A stretch of 64,000 nt of DNA, taken from the NCBI RefSeq assembly GCF_002261225.1, contig NZ_NEVM01000001.1:1-64000 (forward strand). Direction: 5' to 3'. The notes below the pieces were generated by a model. That model was not told the origin of the DNA, did no database searches, and saw only the letters and a list, made by a program, of their open reading frames with translations. The stretch comes from Bordetella genomosp. 10 (GTDB lineage Bacteria; Pseudomonadota; Gammaproteobacteria; Burkholderiales; Burkholderiaceae_B). Of the stretch, positions 8,384 through 16,388 are shown piece after piece; position 1 is the stretch's first letter; each line of letters opens with the position of its first letter. The position numbers and the translations under genes are program-made.

Positions 8384-9878
8384 CACGTCCGACGATCGCG
8401 CTCGCCCGGCGCCCGGGGCCTCGCCGGCGGACCCGTCCCCGGCGGCGCCTCGGCCCCCGGCGGACGGGACGCCGGCCGCCTCCGGCCGTCCGTTGCAGAT
8501 CGCCCTGGTCGGCCATACCAACACCGGCAAGACCTCGCTCCTGCGCACGCTGACGCGCGACGCCGGCTTCGGCGAGGTGGCCGACGCTCCCGGCACGACG
8601 CGACGCGTGCAAGGCGCGCAGCTTCGGCTGGACGGGCGGCCGGTGCTGGCCTGGTACGACACGCCGGGCATGGAAGACAGCGTGGCCCTGCTCGACTACG
8701 TCGACCGCCTGGCCGGCGCGGAACGGCTGGACGGCCCCGCGCGCATCCGCCGTTTCCTGGACGCGCCGGAGGCGCGCGGGCGCTTCGAACAGGAAGCGCG
8801 CGTGCTGGCCAAGATGCTGGAATGCGACGCCGCGCTCTATGTCATCGATGCGCGCGATCCCGTGCTGGCCAAGCACCTGGACGAACTCGCGCTGCTGGCG
8901 GCTTGCGGCAGGCCGCTGCTGCCCGTGCTGAATTTCGTGCGCGCGCCGGCGCATCGCGCGGCGCAATGGCGTGAAGCCATGGCGCGGCTGGGCCTGCATG
9001 CGCTGGTCGAATTCGATACCGTGGCGCCGCCGCTGGACGGCGAACGGCAGCTATATGCGCGCCTGGCCATGTTGCTGGATGCGCGGGCCGGCACGCTGCA
9101 GGCCTTGTCCGACCAGTTGGCGCGCCAGCGCCAGGAACGCCGCGGCGAGGCGGGCCGGCTGGCGGCCGGCATGCTGCTGGACATCGCGGCGCTGCGCCTG
9201 GCTTCGGCTTCCGACGAGCCCGCGCTGCGCGCCGCGGCGCAGGACTTGCAGGATCGCGCGCGCCGGCGCGAGCAGGCCTGCATCGACGCCCTGCTCGCGC
9301 TCTACAACTTCCGCCACGAAGACTATGACGCCGAGGCTCTGCCGCTGACCGGCGAACGCTGGGGCATGGATCTTTTCCATCCGCAGGCGCTGAAGGACGC
9401 CGGCGTGAGCGTCGGCATGGGCGTGGCCGCCGGCGCCATGGCCGGCGCGGCGGTGGACCTGATGCTGGCCGGCGTCAGCCTCGGCACGGCGGCGCTGGTC
9501 GGCGCCGCCACCGGCGGCTTGTGGCAAAGCGTGGAGCGCTACGGCCAGCGTCTGCTGGGCAAGCTGCGCGGCTACCGCGAACTGAGCATCGACGACGCCG
9601 TGCTGCGCCTGCTGGCCCTGCGCGCCCGCCGCCTGATCGACGCGCTGGACCGCCGCGGCCACGCGGCGCGCGACCCGTTGCGGCTGGACGAAGCCCAGAC
9701 CGACGGTGACCGGGCCTGGCGGGAAGGCAAATTGCCGCCGGAACTCAAGGAAGCCCGCAGCCGCCCAGAGTGGTCCACGCTCAACGCCGCCCACGAAGAC
9801 ACCCCCCGCCGCGCCGCCGCCGTCCGCACGCTCGGCGAGCGCCTGTCCGGCGCCGACGGCGCCGCGCAGTCTGCCTAG
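8376..9878 (+). CDS. DUF3482 GTPase, predicted membrane-associated
   Basis: 500-residue protein: an N-terminal GTPase domain (MMR_HSR1/TrmE-like) with a DUF3482 C-terminal half. The P-loop is GHTNTGKTS near residues 46-54, the switch Thr region is APGTTRR, and DTPGMED is the G3 motif. The usual NKxD base-recognition motif is not visible; the matching place reads LNFVRAP. Residues about 342-381 form a Gly/Ala-rich hydrophobic hairpin (VGMGVAAGAMAGAAVD and GTAALVGAATGG), as in GTPases that insert into membranes. The gene overlaps the DUF2868 gene, so the two products probably form one membrane-linked switch. Biological role unknown. Confidence 0.85.
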   Translation: MDDTSDDRARPAPGASPADPSPAAPRPPADGTPAASGRPLQIALVGHTNTGKTSLLRTLTRDAGFGEVADAPGTTRRVQGAQLRLDGRPVLAWYDTPGMEDSVALLDYVDRLAGAERLDGPARIRRFLDAPEARGRFEQEARVLAKMLECDAALYVIDARDPVLAKHLDELALLAACGRPLLPVLNFVRAPAHRAAQWREAMARLGLHALVEFDTVAPPLDGERQLYARLAMLLDARAGTLQALSDQLARQRQERRGEAGRLAAGMLLDIAALRLASASDEPALRAAAQDLQDRARRREQACIDALLALYNFRHEDYDAEALPLTGERWGMDLFHPQALKDAGVSVGMGVAAGAMAGAAVDLMLAGVSLGTAALVGAATGGLWQSVERYGQRLLGKLRGYRELSIDDAVLRLLALRARRLIDALDRRGHAARDPLRLDEAQTDGDRAWREGKLPPELKEARSRPEWSTLNAAHEDTPRRAAAVRTLGERLSGADGAAQSA

Positions 9879-9897
9879 GCGCGAGCCTTGGTCCCGA

Positions 9898-10995
9898 TCA
9901 TGCCGGGTTTGCAGGGTCGCGCGTCAACAGATTCATTAGCTCAACGTTGATGAAAACCTTTTCACGTCCCACAGCCAGTTCACGCAATATATTCATCGTG
10001 ACAAGGTCTTTCAGTATCTTCGACGCTGTTTGCCGCTGTGCAATGCCACTCTCGACAATGTTGGAGATTCGGCAGTACGGCTGAGCGAAGATCAGTTCGA
10101 GCAATTCGTGACTGTACGTCTTCGGTGCTTCCTGGCGTAATTTGTCTCGTGTGCGTTCCATGAGATCGCATATTGCTTTGATCTTCATCGACGTCCACTC
10201 GGCGGTGCTGCGAACCGCTTCCAACATGTACAAGATCCACTCTTCCCACGTTTGTTCCGTCGTCACCTTCAGGAGTAGGCGGTAGTACTCCTGTTTGTGC
10301 TGAATGATGTATCGGCTAAGGTAAAGAATGGGTAGCTCGAGCAATTTCTCGGAGATAAGAAACAGAAGATTGAGCACGCGTCCGGTCCGGCCATTTCCAT
10401 CGCTGAATGGATGGATGGCTTCGAACTGATAATGCATCATCGCCATGCGTACCAGAGGGTCGAGACTCTCTTCCAGGTGGATGAACACCTCCCAGTTGGA
10501 GAGAAGGTCGCGAATAACCTGCTCGCCCTCAGGGGGCGTGTAGATGATTTGTCGAGTTGCGTCATTCATGAGAGCGGTCCCGGGCACTCTCCGAATATCC
10601 ATGTCGACGCCTTTGATCGTCCTGCAAACTTCGACCGCGGTGCCAGCGGTCAATGGACGTTCTTCCAGAGAACGGTACCCTCGATGAAGAGCCGTGCGAT
10701 ACCGTAGCGCTTCCTTCGTGGCAGGATCCGCGTGCGCCTGTTGTGCTTCATTCGCAAACTGAAATAAGCGATCGGTCGTCGTAACGATGTTCTCGATTTC
10801 CGAGCTGGCCTGAGCCTCGAGCATCGGCAGGACGTTGATCAGCATGCCCTGGTTAGGAATGCGATTGGCGGTGCCTGTCAGCTCTGCAAGGGCTGCTCGT
10901 GCTCCGATGCATGCCTTTAACACGCGCTTTGTCTCGACCTCGACTTTGGGTGGCAGTTGGGGGAGGTCGTTGTACGGCAATTCGGGGTTGAACAT
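9898..10995 (-). CDS. fic: Class II Fic-family enzyme (probable AMP transferase) with C-terminal winged helix
   Basis: 365-residue Fic protein. The core motif HPFSDGNGRTGR at residues 195-206 is complete: catalytic His, phosphate-binding Asn/Gly loop and second Arg. An N-terminal SSEIEN at residues 64-69 matches the (S/T)xxxE(G/N) inhibitory helix of class II Fic proteins, so the enzyme should be self-inhibited. Residues about 300-355 (PYCRISNIVESGIAQRQTAS) look like a winged helix, as in the SO_4266 type. Fic enzymes usually transfer AMP from ATP to Ser, Thr or Tyr of a target protein; the target is unknown. GC is about 50-55 %, against about 70-78 % in the neighbouring GTPase gene, suggesting acquisition. 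It converges on the GTPase gene with a 19-base gap. The ATG has AGGA nine bases upstream. Confidence 0.93.
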   Translation of the reverse strand: MFNPELPYNDLPQLPPKVEVETKRVLKACIGARAALAELTGTANRIPNQGMLINVLPMLEAQASSEIENIVTTTDRLFQFANEAQQAHADPATKEALRYRTALHRGYRSLEERPLTAGTAVEVCRTIKGVDMDIRRVPGTALMNDATRQIIYTPPEGEQVIRDLLSNWEVFIHLEESLDPLVRMAMMHYQFEAIHPFSDGNGRTGRVLNLLFLISEKLLELPILYLSRYIIQHKQEYYRLLLKVTTEQTWEEWILYMLEAVRSTAEWTSMKIKAICDLMERTRDKLRQEAPKTYSHELLELIFAQPYCRISNIVESGIAQRQTASKILKDLVTMNILRELAVGREKVFINVELMNLLTRDPANPA

Positions 10996-11302
10996 GTGCC
11001 GTAGTCCTGTGACGTGTCGAAAAAATGGATTATTTTATACATATCTGAGTGATATGTCGATTTTTCCCCAATTTTTCTACATGAGACCGGTTGAGATGCA
11101 GGCTCTTAACACGTCGTTGAGCCAAGCTGTAGAGCAGGACGACGTGTATGTTCTCTCGACAGGTACCCGAATCATGTCGATATTGGCGCCGATTTTCGAC
11201 ACGTCTTGAAGACGTGTTCACGGCGTCGACATGACGCCCGGACGTGCAACGGCCCGCAAGCCGTGGCCGGCCGTTCAGCACAGATCGTCAGATAGTTGTT
11301 TG
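10996..11302. other. AT-rich, repeat-rich region upstream of fic
   Basis: 307 bases between fic and tRNA-Thr with no supported gene. The part at 11020-11080 is the most AT-rich in the window. It contains six TGTCGA/TCGACA copies and several ACGTGT half-sites, described separately. It probably carries the fic promoter; no single promoter stands out. Confidence 0.5.
11011..11231. repeat. Cluster of TGTCGA / ACGTGT repeats upstream of fic
   Basis: TGTCGA or its complement occurs at 11015, 11055, 11156, 11175, 11196 and 11226. A 13-bp inverted repeat GACGTGTCGAAAA lies at 11011-11023 and, inverted, at 11193-11205. ACACGTCGT (11109-11117) is inverted at 11139-11147. ACACGTCTT-G-AAGACGTGT at 11199-11217 is a perfect palindrome. 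Operator sites for a DNA-binding protein are the simplest reading; old mobile-element ends are an alternative. Confidence 0.6.
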
Positions 11303-11378
11303 TGGTGCCGGCTAGAGGAATCGAACCCCCGACCTTCGCATTACAAGTGCGCTGCTCTACCAACTGAGCTAAGCCGGC
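11303..11378 (-). tRNA. tRNA-Thr (anticodon TGT), CCA encoded
   Basis: On the minus strand the gene begins GCCGGCTTAGCTCAGTTGG and ends AGCCGGCACCA. The 7-bp acceptor stem is perfect, the anticodon loop is CTTGTAA, and the TTCGATTC T-arm is present. Length 76 nt including CCA. It reads ACA codons. It lies downstream of sspB in the same orientation, with an intervening hairpin, and borders the GC-poor fic islet. Confidence 0.97.
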
Positions 11379-11383
11379 TGTGA

Positions 11384-11411
11384 ACGGGCCGCCGCCGAGG
11401 GGGCGGCCCGT
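11384..11411 (-). terminator. Hairpin between sspB and tRNA-Thr
   Basis: A 10-bp perfect stem (ACGGGCCGCC at 11384-11393, GGCGGCCCGT at 11402-11411) with an 8-base loop, located 60 bases after the sspB stop. It lacks a long T tract on the minus strand, so termination would be partial. Confidence 0.5.
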
Positions 11412-11470
11412 TGCGGGAGGCGTATTGTAAACGTCTCCGGACGCGGGCGGCCGGCGGGGCCGCGGCGCTT

Positions 11471-11908
11471 TTATTTGACGATGGTCAGGCGCGGGCGCGG
11501 CGGGGGATCGTCGGGGGGCGGCTCGTCGCCGCGCGGCTCGGTTTGCCCGGCCGGCGTGTCCGCCACGGGGTTCTCGCCTTCCGCGGCCGGTTCGTCGGCC
11601 TGCACTTCGAAGCCCATGCCGGCGCCCGTTTCGCGCGCGTAGATCGCGCTGACGGCGCCCACCGGGACCGAGACGTCCTCCACGATCCCGCTGAAGCGGG
11701 CCTGGAACTCGATGAGATCGTTGCCCAGGCGCAGTTGGTTGGTGGCCAGGTTGCCGATGTTCAGCGTGATCTGGCCATCGCGGACATGCGCCGGCGGCAC
11801 CATGGTGCGGGCGTTGACCTGCACGACGATGTACGGGGTATACCCGTTGTCCGTGCACCACTCGTGGAGGGCACGGATCAGGTACGGTTTGGTCGACGAT
11901 TCGCCCAT
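11471..11908 (-). CDS. sspB: ClpXP adaptor SspB
   Basis: 145-residue adaptor that delivers ssrA-tagged proteins from stalled ribosomes to the ClpXP protease in the cytoplasm. The N-terminal dimer/tag-binding domain begins STKPYLIRALHEWCTDNGYTP and includes the family strand around NIGNLATNQLRLGND. A variable acidic, Pro-rich linker follows (about residues 95-135). The last residues RPRLTIVK match the short C-terminal ClpX-docking motif (RPxLxVVK in E. coli). It lies nine bases after sspA, the standard sspA-sspB operon. Confidence 0.95.
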   Translation of the reverse strand: MGESSTKPYLIRALHEWCTDNGYTPYIVVQVNARTMVPPAHVRDGQITLNIGNLATNQLRLGNDLIEFQARFSGIVEDVSVPVGAVSAIYARETGAGMGFEVQADEPAAEGENPVADTPAGQTEPRGDEPPPDDPPPRPRLTIVK

Positions 11909-11917
11909 GCCGGTCCC

Positions 11918-12529
11918 TTAGCGACGCATCACTTTTTCAGACGGCGTCAGCGCTTCGATGTAGGCCGGGCGCGAGAAAATGCGTTCGGCGTACTTCTGCA
12001 GCGGAGCCGCGTTCTTCGGCAGCTCGATGCCGTAGTGGTCCAGGCGCCACAGCAGCGGCGCCACGGCCACGTCCAGCATGGAGAATTCGTCGCCCAGCAT
12101 GTACTTGTTCTTCAACAGCATGGGCGCGAGCTGGGCCAGGCGGTCGCGGATGTTCTGGCGCGCGCGGTCCAGGCGCTTTTCGTCCGGCTTGCTGGTGCGG
12201 TCTTCCAGTTCCGACACGTGCACGAACAATTCCTTTTCGAAGTTGAACAGGAACAGGCGGGTGCGCGCGCGCATGACCGGGTCGGCCGGCATCAGTTGCG
12301 GATGCGGGAAGCGCTCGTCGATGTACTCGTTGATGATGTTCGATTCGTACAGCACCAGGTCGCGTTCGACCAGGATGGGCACCTGGCCATAGGGATTCAT
12401 GACCGAGATGTCTTCGGGCTTGTTGTACAGATCGATGTCCCGGATTTCAAAATCCATGCCTTTTTCGAACAGCACAAAGCGGCAGCGTTGCGAAAACGGA
12501 CACGTGGTTCCGGAATAAAGCACCATCAT
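11918..12529 (-). CDS. sspA: Stringent starvation protein A (glutathione S-transferase fold)
   Basis: 203-residue RNA-polymerase-associated protein with a thioredoxin-like N-terminal domain (MVLYSGTTCPFSQRCRFVLFEK) and a helical GST C-terminal domain. In E. coli SspA binds the sigma70 holoenzyme and alters transcription in stationary phase and stress; it lacks glutathione transferase activity. NPYGQVPILVERDLVLYESNII is the conserved substrate-site region of this fold. Two adjacent ATG codons open the gene; the first is used here, with AAGGAC nearby. A terminator upstream separates it from petC. Confidence 0.95.
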   Translation of the reverse strand: MMVLYSGTTCPFSQRCRFVLFEKGMDFEIRDIDLYNKPEDISVMNPYGQVPILVERDLVLYESNIINEYIDERFPHPQLMPADPVMRARTRLFLFNFEKELFVHVSELEDRTSKPDEKRLDRARQNIRDRLAQLAPMLLKNKYMLGDEFSMLDVAVAPLLWRLDHYGIELPKNAAPLQKYAERIFSRPAYIEALTPSEKVMRR

Positions 12530-12540
12530 GGCGATAAGTC

Positions 12541-12590
12541 CTTGTATGAAAAGCGAAAGGCCAGCGCCGCCAATCTAGCAGGCGCTGGCC
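12541..12590 (-). terminator. Rho-independent terminator of the petABC operon
   Basis: On the minus strand GGCCAGCGCC and GGCGCTGGCC (12581-12590 and 12559-12568) form a perfect 10-bp stem with a 12-base loop, followed by TTTCGCTTTT. It lies about 85 bases after petC and upstream of sspA. Confidence 0.8.
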
Positions 12591-12674
12591 CCAATTGCCA
12601 GGGGGGCAGCAAGGGCGTTGCTGCCCACGGAGGCTCCAGGAGAGCCCCGCCAGCCCCCGGCGGGGCAAGCTGGT

Positions 12675-13529
12675 TTACCGGACGTGCTTCCAGTAGGAAG
12701 CATTAAGGCGCATGGCCACGACCAGGAAAAGACCCAGGAACAGCAACACCCAGACGCCCAGCTCCTTGCGGAATTGGGCGACGGGTTCGGCCATCCAGGT
12801 CAGGAATGCACTGAGATCGGCGACGTCGTTGTCGAATTGGGCCGTAAGCGCCGGATTCGAGGCCTTGAACGTCGCGTTGAAGCTTTCACTGCCATGGAAA
12901 TGCTCAACCGCCTCCTTCTTGACGGTGGCATAACCCTGCGCATCGTAAACGGTGGTCGTGCGCTCCCAGCCGGGTTCGCCCCCCTTGCCTTCGACTTCGT
13001 GCATGGCCACCGTCGTCAACTCGCGCGGGCCTTGGCGTTCCCAGAGCACGTGCGGCATGCTCACGTTAGGGTACACCAGGTTGTTCCAGCCGGTCGGCCG
13101 GCTGGTATCGCGGTAGAACGAACGCAGATAGGTGTAAATATAATCGGTTCCGGGCGCGCCTGCAGTCTGGGACTTGGCCCGGGCGATCACCGACAGGTCC
13201 GGCGGGATGGTGCCGAACCACTTTTTGGCGTCCTTGGGCGGCATGGCGACGGTCATCAGGTCGCCCACTTTCTCGCCCGTGAACATCAGGTTTTTCTTGA
13301 TCTGGTCGTCGGACAGCCCGATATCGCGCAGCTTGTTGTAGCGCATGGACGTGGCGGCGTGGCAGTTCAGACAGTAGTTGACGAAGAGCTTGGCCCCGTT
13401 CTGCAGGGCCGCCATGTCATTGGCGCGGTCCGGCGCCCGATCCAGGGGATATCCACCTTCTGCCGCCAGCGCGGCGGTGCACGCGAGCATCAACGCCGCG
13501 GCACCCATCAGCTTCTTGATCATGATCAT
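12675..13529 (-). CDS. petC: Cytochrome c1 subunit of the bc1 complex
   Basis: 284-residue heme protein passing electrons from the Rieske centre to soluble cytochrome c. The signal peptide KKLMGAAALMLACTAALA precedes the mature chain. The heme c attachment motif CLNCH is at residues 53-57 and the likely axial Met is in PNVSMPHVLW. One C-terminal membrane anchor (VWVLLFLGLFLVVAM) holds the domain on the periplasmic face. I chose the first of two nearby ATG codons, since AGGA sits five bases before it. Last gene of petA-petB-petC; a terminator follows. Confidence 0.95.
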   Translation of the reverse strand: MIMIKKLMGAAALMLACTAALAAEGGYPLDRAPDRANDMAALQNGAKLFVNYCLNCHAATSMRYNKLRDIGLSDDQIKKNLMFTGEKVGDLMTVAMPPKDAKKWFGTIPPDLSVIARAKSQTAGAPGTDYIYTYLRSFYRDTSRPTGWNNLVYPNVSMPHVLWERQGPRELTTVAMHEVEGKGGEPGWERTTTVYDAQGYATVKKEAVEHFHGSESFNATFKASNPALTAQFDNDVADLSAFLTWMAEPVAQFRKELGVWVLLFLGLFLVVAMRLNASYWKHVR

Positions 13530-13549
13530 TCCGTTCCTGGTCCTGGGGC

Positions 13550-14938
13550 TTAGTGGGCGTGAAAGACGACGCGGTCGGGCACGGGCTTGAAACTGCCCAG
13601 GCGGCTCCAGACCGGCATCAACAGGAAAAATGCCAGGTAGTAGAGCGTCCCGACCTGCGACGTCAGGTTCAGCGCCGGCGACGGCGGCTGGGTGCCGACA
13701 TAGCCGAGGACGACGAAATTGACCATGAAAATGGCGTAAAGCACCTTGTGCCAGCCCGGCCGGTAGCGGATGGACTTGACCGGCGAGCGGTCCAGCCAGG
13801 GCAGGAAGAACAGGATGACCACGGTGCCGCCCATGGCCACCACCCCCCAGAACTTGGCGTCCAGCACGCGCAGCAGCACGGCGATGACCAGCAGGATGAC
13901 CGGCACCACCAGGCGCCACGCGCCCTTGAACCCGCCCTTCAGGAACAGGGCGATGGCGCCGAGCACCGCCGCCCCGGACAGGACCCAGGTGAAATCGTCG
14001 GTGGTGGCGCGCAGCATCGAGTAGAAGGGCGTGAAGTACCACACCGGCGCGATGTGCGGCGGGGTCTTCAGCGAATCCGCCGGGATGAAGTTGTTGTATT
14101 CGAGGAAGTAGCCGCCCATCTCCGGGCCGAAGAACACGATGGCGGCGAAGACGATGAGGAAGCCCGCCACGCCGACGATGTCATGCACCGTGTAGTAGGG
14201 ATGGAAAGGCACGCCGTCCAGCGGCCGCCCGTAGCGGTCCTTCGGTCCCTGCTTGATCTCCACGCCGTCCGGGTTGTTCGAGCCGACTTCGTGCAAGGCC
14301 ACCAGGTGCGCCGCCACCAGCCCCACCAGCACCAGCGGAATGGCGATGACGTGGAAGGCGAAGAAGCGGTTCAGCGTGGCGTCGGACACGACGTAGTCGC
14401 CGCGGATGAAGATGGCCAGGTCCGGCCCGATGAAGGGAATGGCGGAAAACAGGTTCACGATCACCTGCGCGCCCCAGTACGACATCTGGCCCCAGGGCAG
14501 CAGGTAGCCGAAGAAGGCCTCGCCCATCAGACAGAGGAAAATCGCCACGCCGAAGATCCAGACCAGTTCGCGCGGCTTGCGGTAGGAGCCGTAGAACAGG
14601 CCGCGCAGCATGTGCAGGTAGACCACCACGAAGAACATCGACGCGCCGGTCGAGTGCATGTAGCGGATCAGCCAGCCCCCCGGCACTTCGCGCATGATGT
14701 ATTCGACCGACTGGAACGCGCGTTCCGCGTCGGGCTTGTAGTGCATCACCAGGAAGATGCCGGTGGTGATCTGGATCACCAGCACCAGCAGCGCCAGCGA
14801 GCCGAAGAAATACCAGAAGTTGAAATTCTTCGGGGCGTAGTACTCGGAAAGATGCGCTTTCCAGGTCGAGGTCGCCGGAAAGCGCCTGTCCACCCACCCC
14901 AGCAAACCTGTCGTCTCGACGTTTTTTTCGCCAGCCAT
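13550..14938 (-). CDS. petB: Cytochrome b of the bc1 complex
   Basis: 462-residue integral membrane subunit that oxidises ubiquinol and carries hemes bL and bH. Eight or more membrane helices are visible. Heme-ligand histidines lie in RYMHSTGASM and VYLHMLRG in helix B, and in FAFHVIAIPL and AAHLVALHE in helix D. The Qo-site element appears as PEW-like region after helix E (PVWYFTPFYSMLRA). GQMSYWGAQV is a conserved family segment. It lies 20 bases upstream of petC and about 80 bases after petA. Confidence 0.96.
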   Translation of the reverse strand: MAGEKNVETTGLLGWVDRRFPATSTWKAHLSEYYAPKNFNFWYFFGSLALLVLVIQITTGIFLVMHYKPDAERAFQSVEYIMREVPGGWLIRYMHSTGASMFFVVVYLHMLRGLFYGSYRKPRELVWIFGVAIFLCLMGEAFFGYLLPWGQMSYWGAQVIVNLFSAIPFIGPDLAIFIRGDYVVSDATLNRFFAFHVIAIPLVLVGLVAAHLVALHEVGSNNPDGVEIKQGPKDRYGRPLDGVPFHPYYTVHDIVGVAGFLIVFAAIVFFGPEMGGYFLEYNNFIPADSLKTPPHIAPVWYFTPFYSMLRATTDDFTWVLSGAAVLGAIALFLKGGFKGAWRLVVPVILLVIAVLLRVLDAKFWGVVAMGGTVVILFFLPWLDRSPVKSIRYRPGWHKVLYAIFMVNFVVLGYVGTQPPSPALNLTSQVGTLYYLAFFLLMPVWSRLGSFKPVPDRVVFHAH

Positions 14939-15017
14939 GAAGCAGCTCCTTTGCTATACGTGGCGTATCTGATTCTTCTATGCCGCGGTCCGGCCCCCGC
15001 TTCCAGGGGCGTGGATA

Positions 15018-15662
15018 CTAGGCCTTGTTGTCTTCGTCGACGCCGATGATGATGCGGGCGTCGCTCAAATACTGATACGGAGGAACTTCGAGGTTGTCCG
15101 GCGCGGGCTTGTTCTTGAAGACGCGGCCGGCGAGGTCGAAAGTGGAGCCGTGGCAGGGACAGAGAAAGCCGCCCTCCCAATTGCCGGGCATGCCGCCGGA
15201 CGAGCCCGTCTCGAAGTGGGCGGTCGGCGAACAGCCCAGGTGCGTGCAGATGCCGACGCAGACGAACAGCTCGGGCTTGCGCGAGCGGTATTCGTTCTCG
15301 GCATACTTGGGCGTGAAGCCCGGACGCTTGGATTGCGGATCGGCGACGAGCGGATCGTTGACCTTCAGGCCGTCGATCTGCTCCTTCGAGCGGTGAATGA
15401 TCCAGACCGGTTTCCCGCGCCATTCGACCGTGATCATCTGGCCGAGGGGGATGTCGCCGACGTTGACTTCAACGGGAGCGCCGGCCGCGCGGGCCTTGGC
15501 GGAGGGGGCAAAAGTGCTTACAAAGGGTACGGCGGTTGCGACTCCCGCGACCCCGCCCAGAGCACAGGCTGTGGTTACCCAGAAACGTCTTGATGGGTCC
15601 GGCGGCAAGTTGGTGGGTACTGCGCCTTCGTCATCTCCATGCACCATCGTGTTCTGACTCAT
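15018..15662 (-). CDS. petA: Rieske iron-sulfur subunit of the bc1 complex
   Basis: 214-residue [2Fe-2S] protein. The N-terminus has SRRFWVTTA followed by a hydrophobic stretch, a twin-arginine-type uncleaved signal anchor, fitting Tat export. The cluster ligands are in box 1 CTHLGC and box 2 CPCHGS, two Cys and two His, with the disulfide cysteines also present. Ends DEDNKA. First gene of petA-petB-petC. AAGGA precedes the ATG. A divergent promoter region is shared with mscL. Confidence 0.96.
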   Translation of the reverse strand: MSQNTMVHGDDEGAVPTNLPPDPSRRFWVTTACALGGVAGVATAVPFVSTFAPSAKARAAGAPVEVNVGDIPLGQMITVEWRGKPVWIIHRSKEQIDGLKVNDPLVADPQSKRPGFTPKYAENEYRSRKPELFVCVGICTHLGCSPTAHFETGSSGGMPGNWEGGFLCPCHGSTFDLAGRVFKNKPAPDNLEVPPYQYLSDARIIIGVDEDNKA

Positions 15663-15732
15663 CTTCCATCCTTGTTATGCGACCGCTGCCCGTTGGGACA
15701 ACGGTGTGTAGCATTCCCCCTTAAAAGGGGTG

Positions 15733-15760
15733 TGGATATGTGGCTGGCCATTTGTAACAA
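15733..15760 (-). promoter_or_regulatory. Putative petABC promoter
   Basis: Minus strand TTGTTA (15755-15760), 16-base spacer, TATCCA (15733-15738). The -35 overlaps that of the divergent mscL promoter in the near-palindrome TTGTAACAA. Confidence 0.4.
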
Positions 15761-15779
15761 TGTAGCAACCGCGTATTAT
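15752..15779 (+). promoter_or_regulatory. Putative mscL promoter
   Basis: TTGTAA (15752-15757), 16-base spacer, TATTAT (15774-15779), 44 bases before the mscL ATG. A good sigma70-type match. Confidence 0.55.
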
Positions 15780-15822
15780 AGCCCCAGCCCAATCAAGGGC
15801 GTATCACAGCACAGGAGCGCAT

Positions 15823-16317
15823 ATGAGCAAAGCGACTGGATTTCTGAAGGATTTCCGTAATTTCGCCGTCAAGGGCAATGCCGTCGATCTGGCGGTCGGT
15901 GTCATTATCGGCGCGGCGTTCGGCAAGATCGTCGACTCCCTGGTGAAAGACATCGTGATGCCTCTCGTCAATTTCATTCTGGGCGGATCGGTGGATTTCT
16001 CCAACAAGTTCATTGTCCTGCATATGCCCGAGGGCTATAACGGCCCGATGACCTATGCCGAAATCCTGAAGGCCGGCGGCAACGTCTTCGCCTGGGGGAG
16101 TTTCGTCACGGTCCTGATCAACTTCATCCTGTTGGCTTTCATTATCTTCCTGATGGTCAAGGCCATCGCCGGCGCGCGTTCGCACCTGGACGCCACCCCG
16201 GCCGGCGCCACCGCCGACCAGAAGCTGCTGGCGGAAATCCGCGACCTGCTCAAGGCGCAGCAAACGCAGCAAACCCAACTGCCGCCGCAACAGCCGCCGG
16301 CCACCCCGGGCGCGTGA
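15823..16317 (+). CDS. mscL: Large-conductance mechanosensitive channel MscL
   Basis: 164-residue inner-membrane channel that opens under membrane tension to release solutes during hypo-osmotic shock. The N-terminal amphipathic helix [13 protein letters not shown] leads into TM1 with [14 protein letters not shown], the pore-lining Gly/Ala pattern. The periplasmic loop follows, then TM2 ([21 protein letters not shown]) and a cytoplasmic helix ([11 protein letters not shown]). The C-terminus is extended by a Gln/Pro-rich tail, [17 protein letters not shown]. It converges on the Nif3-family gene. Confidence 0.97.
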   Translation: MSKATGFLKDFRNFAVKGNAVDLAVGVIIGAAFGKIVDSLVKDIVMPLVNFILGGSVDFSNKFIVLHMPEGYNGPMTYAEILKAGGNVFAWGSFVTVLINFILLAFIIFLMVKAIAGARSHLDATPAGATADQKLLAEIRDLLKAQQTQQTQLPPQQPPATPGA

Positions 16318-16388
16318 CGGGGCGGTACCGCGCGGCGCGCGGCGTGGCGTGGCCATGCCGCGCGCGGCCATGGCGGCACGGCGCCGGC

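Noticed and set aside
11303..11378. tRNA-Thr as an integration site with a direct-repeat att
   Set aside because: No copy of the tRNA 3' end was found at the far side of fic, and no integrase gene is present.
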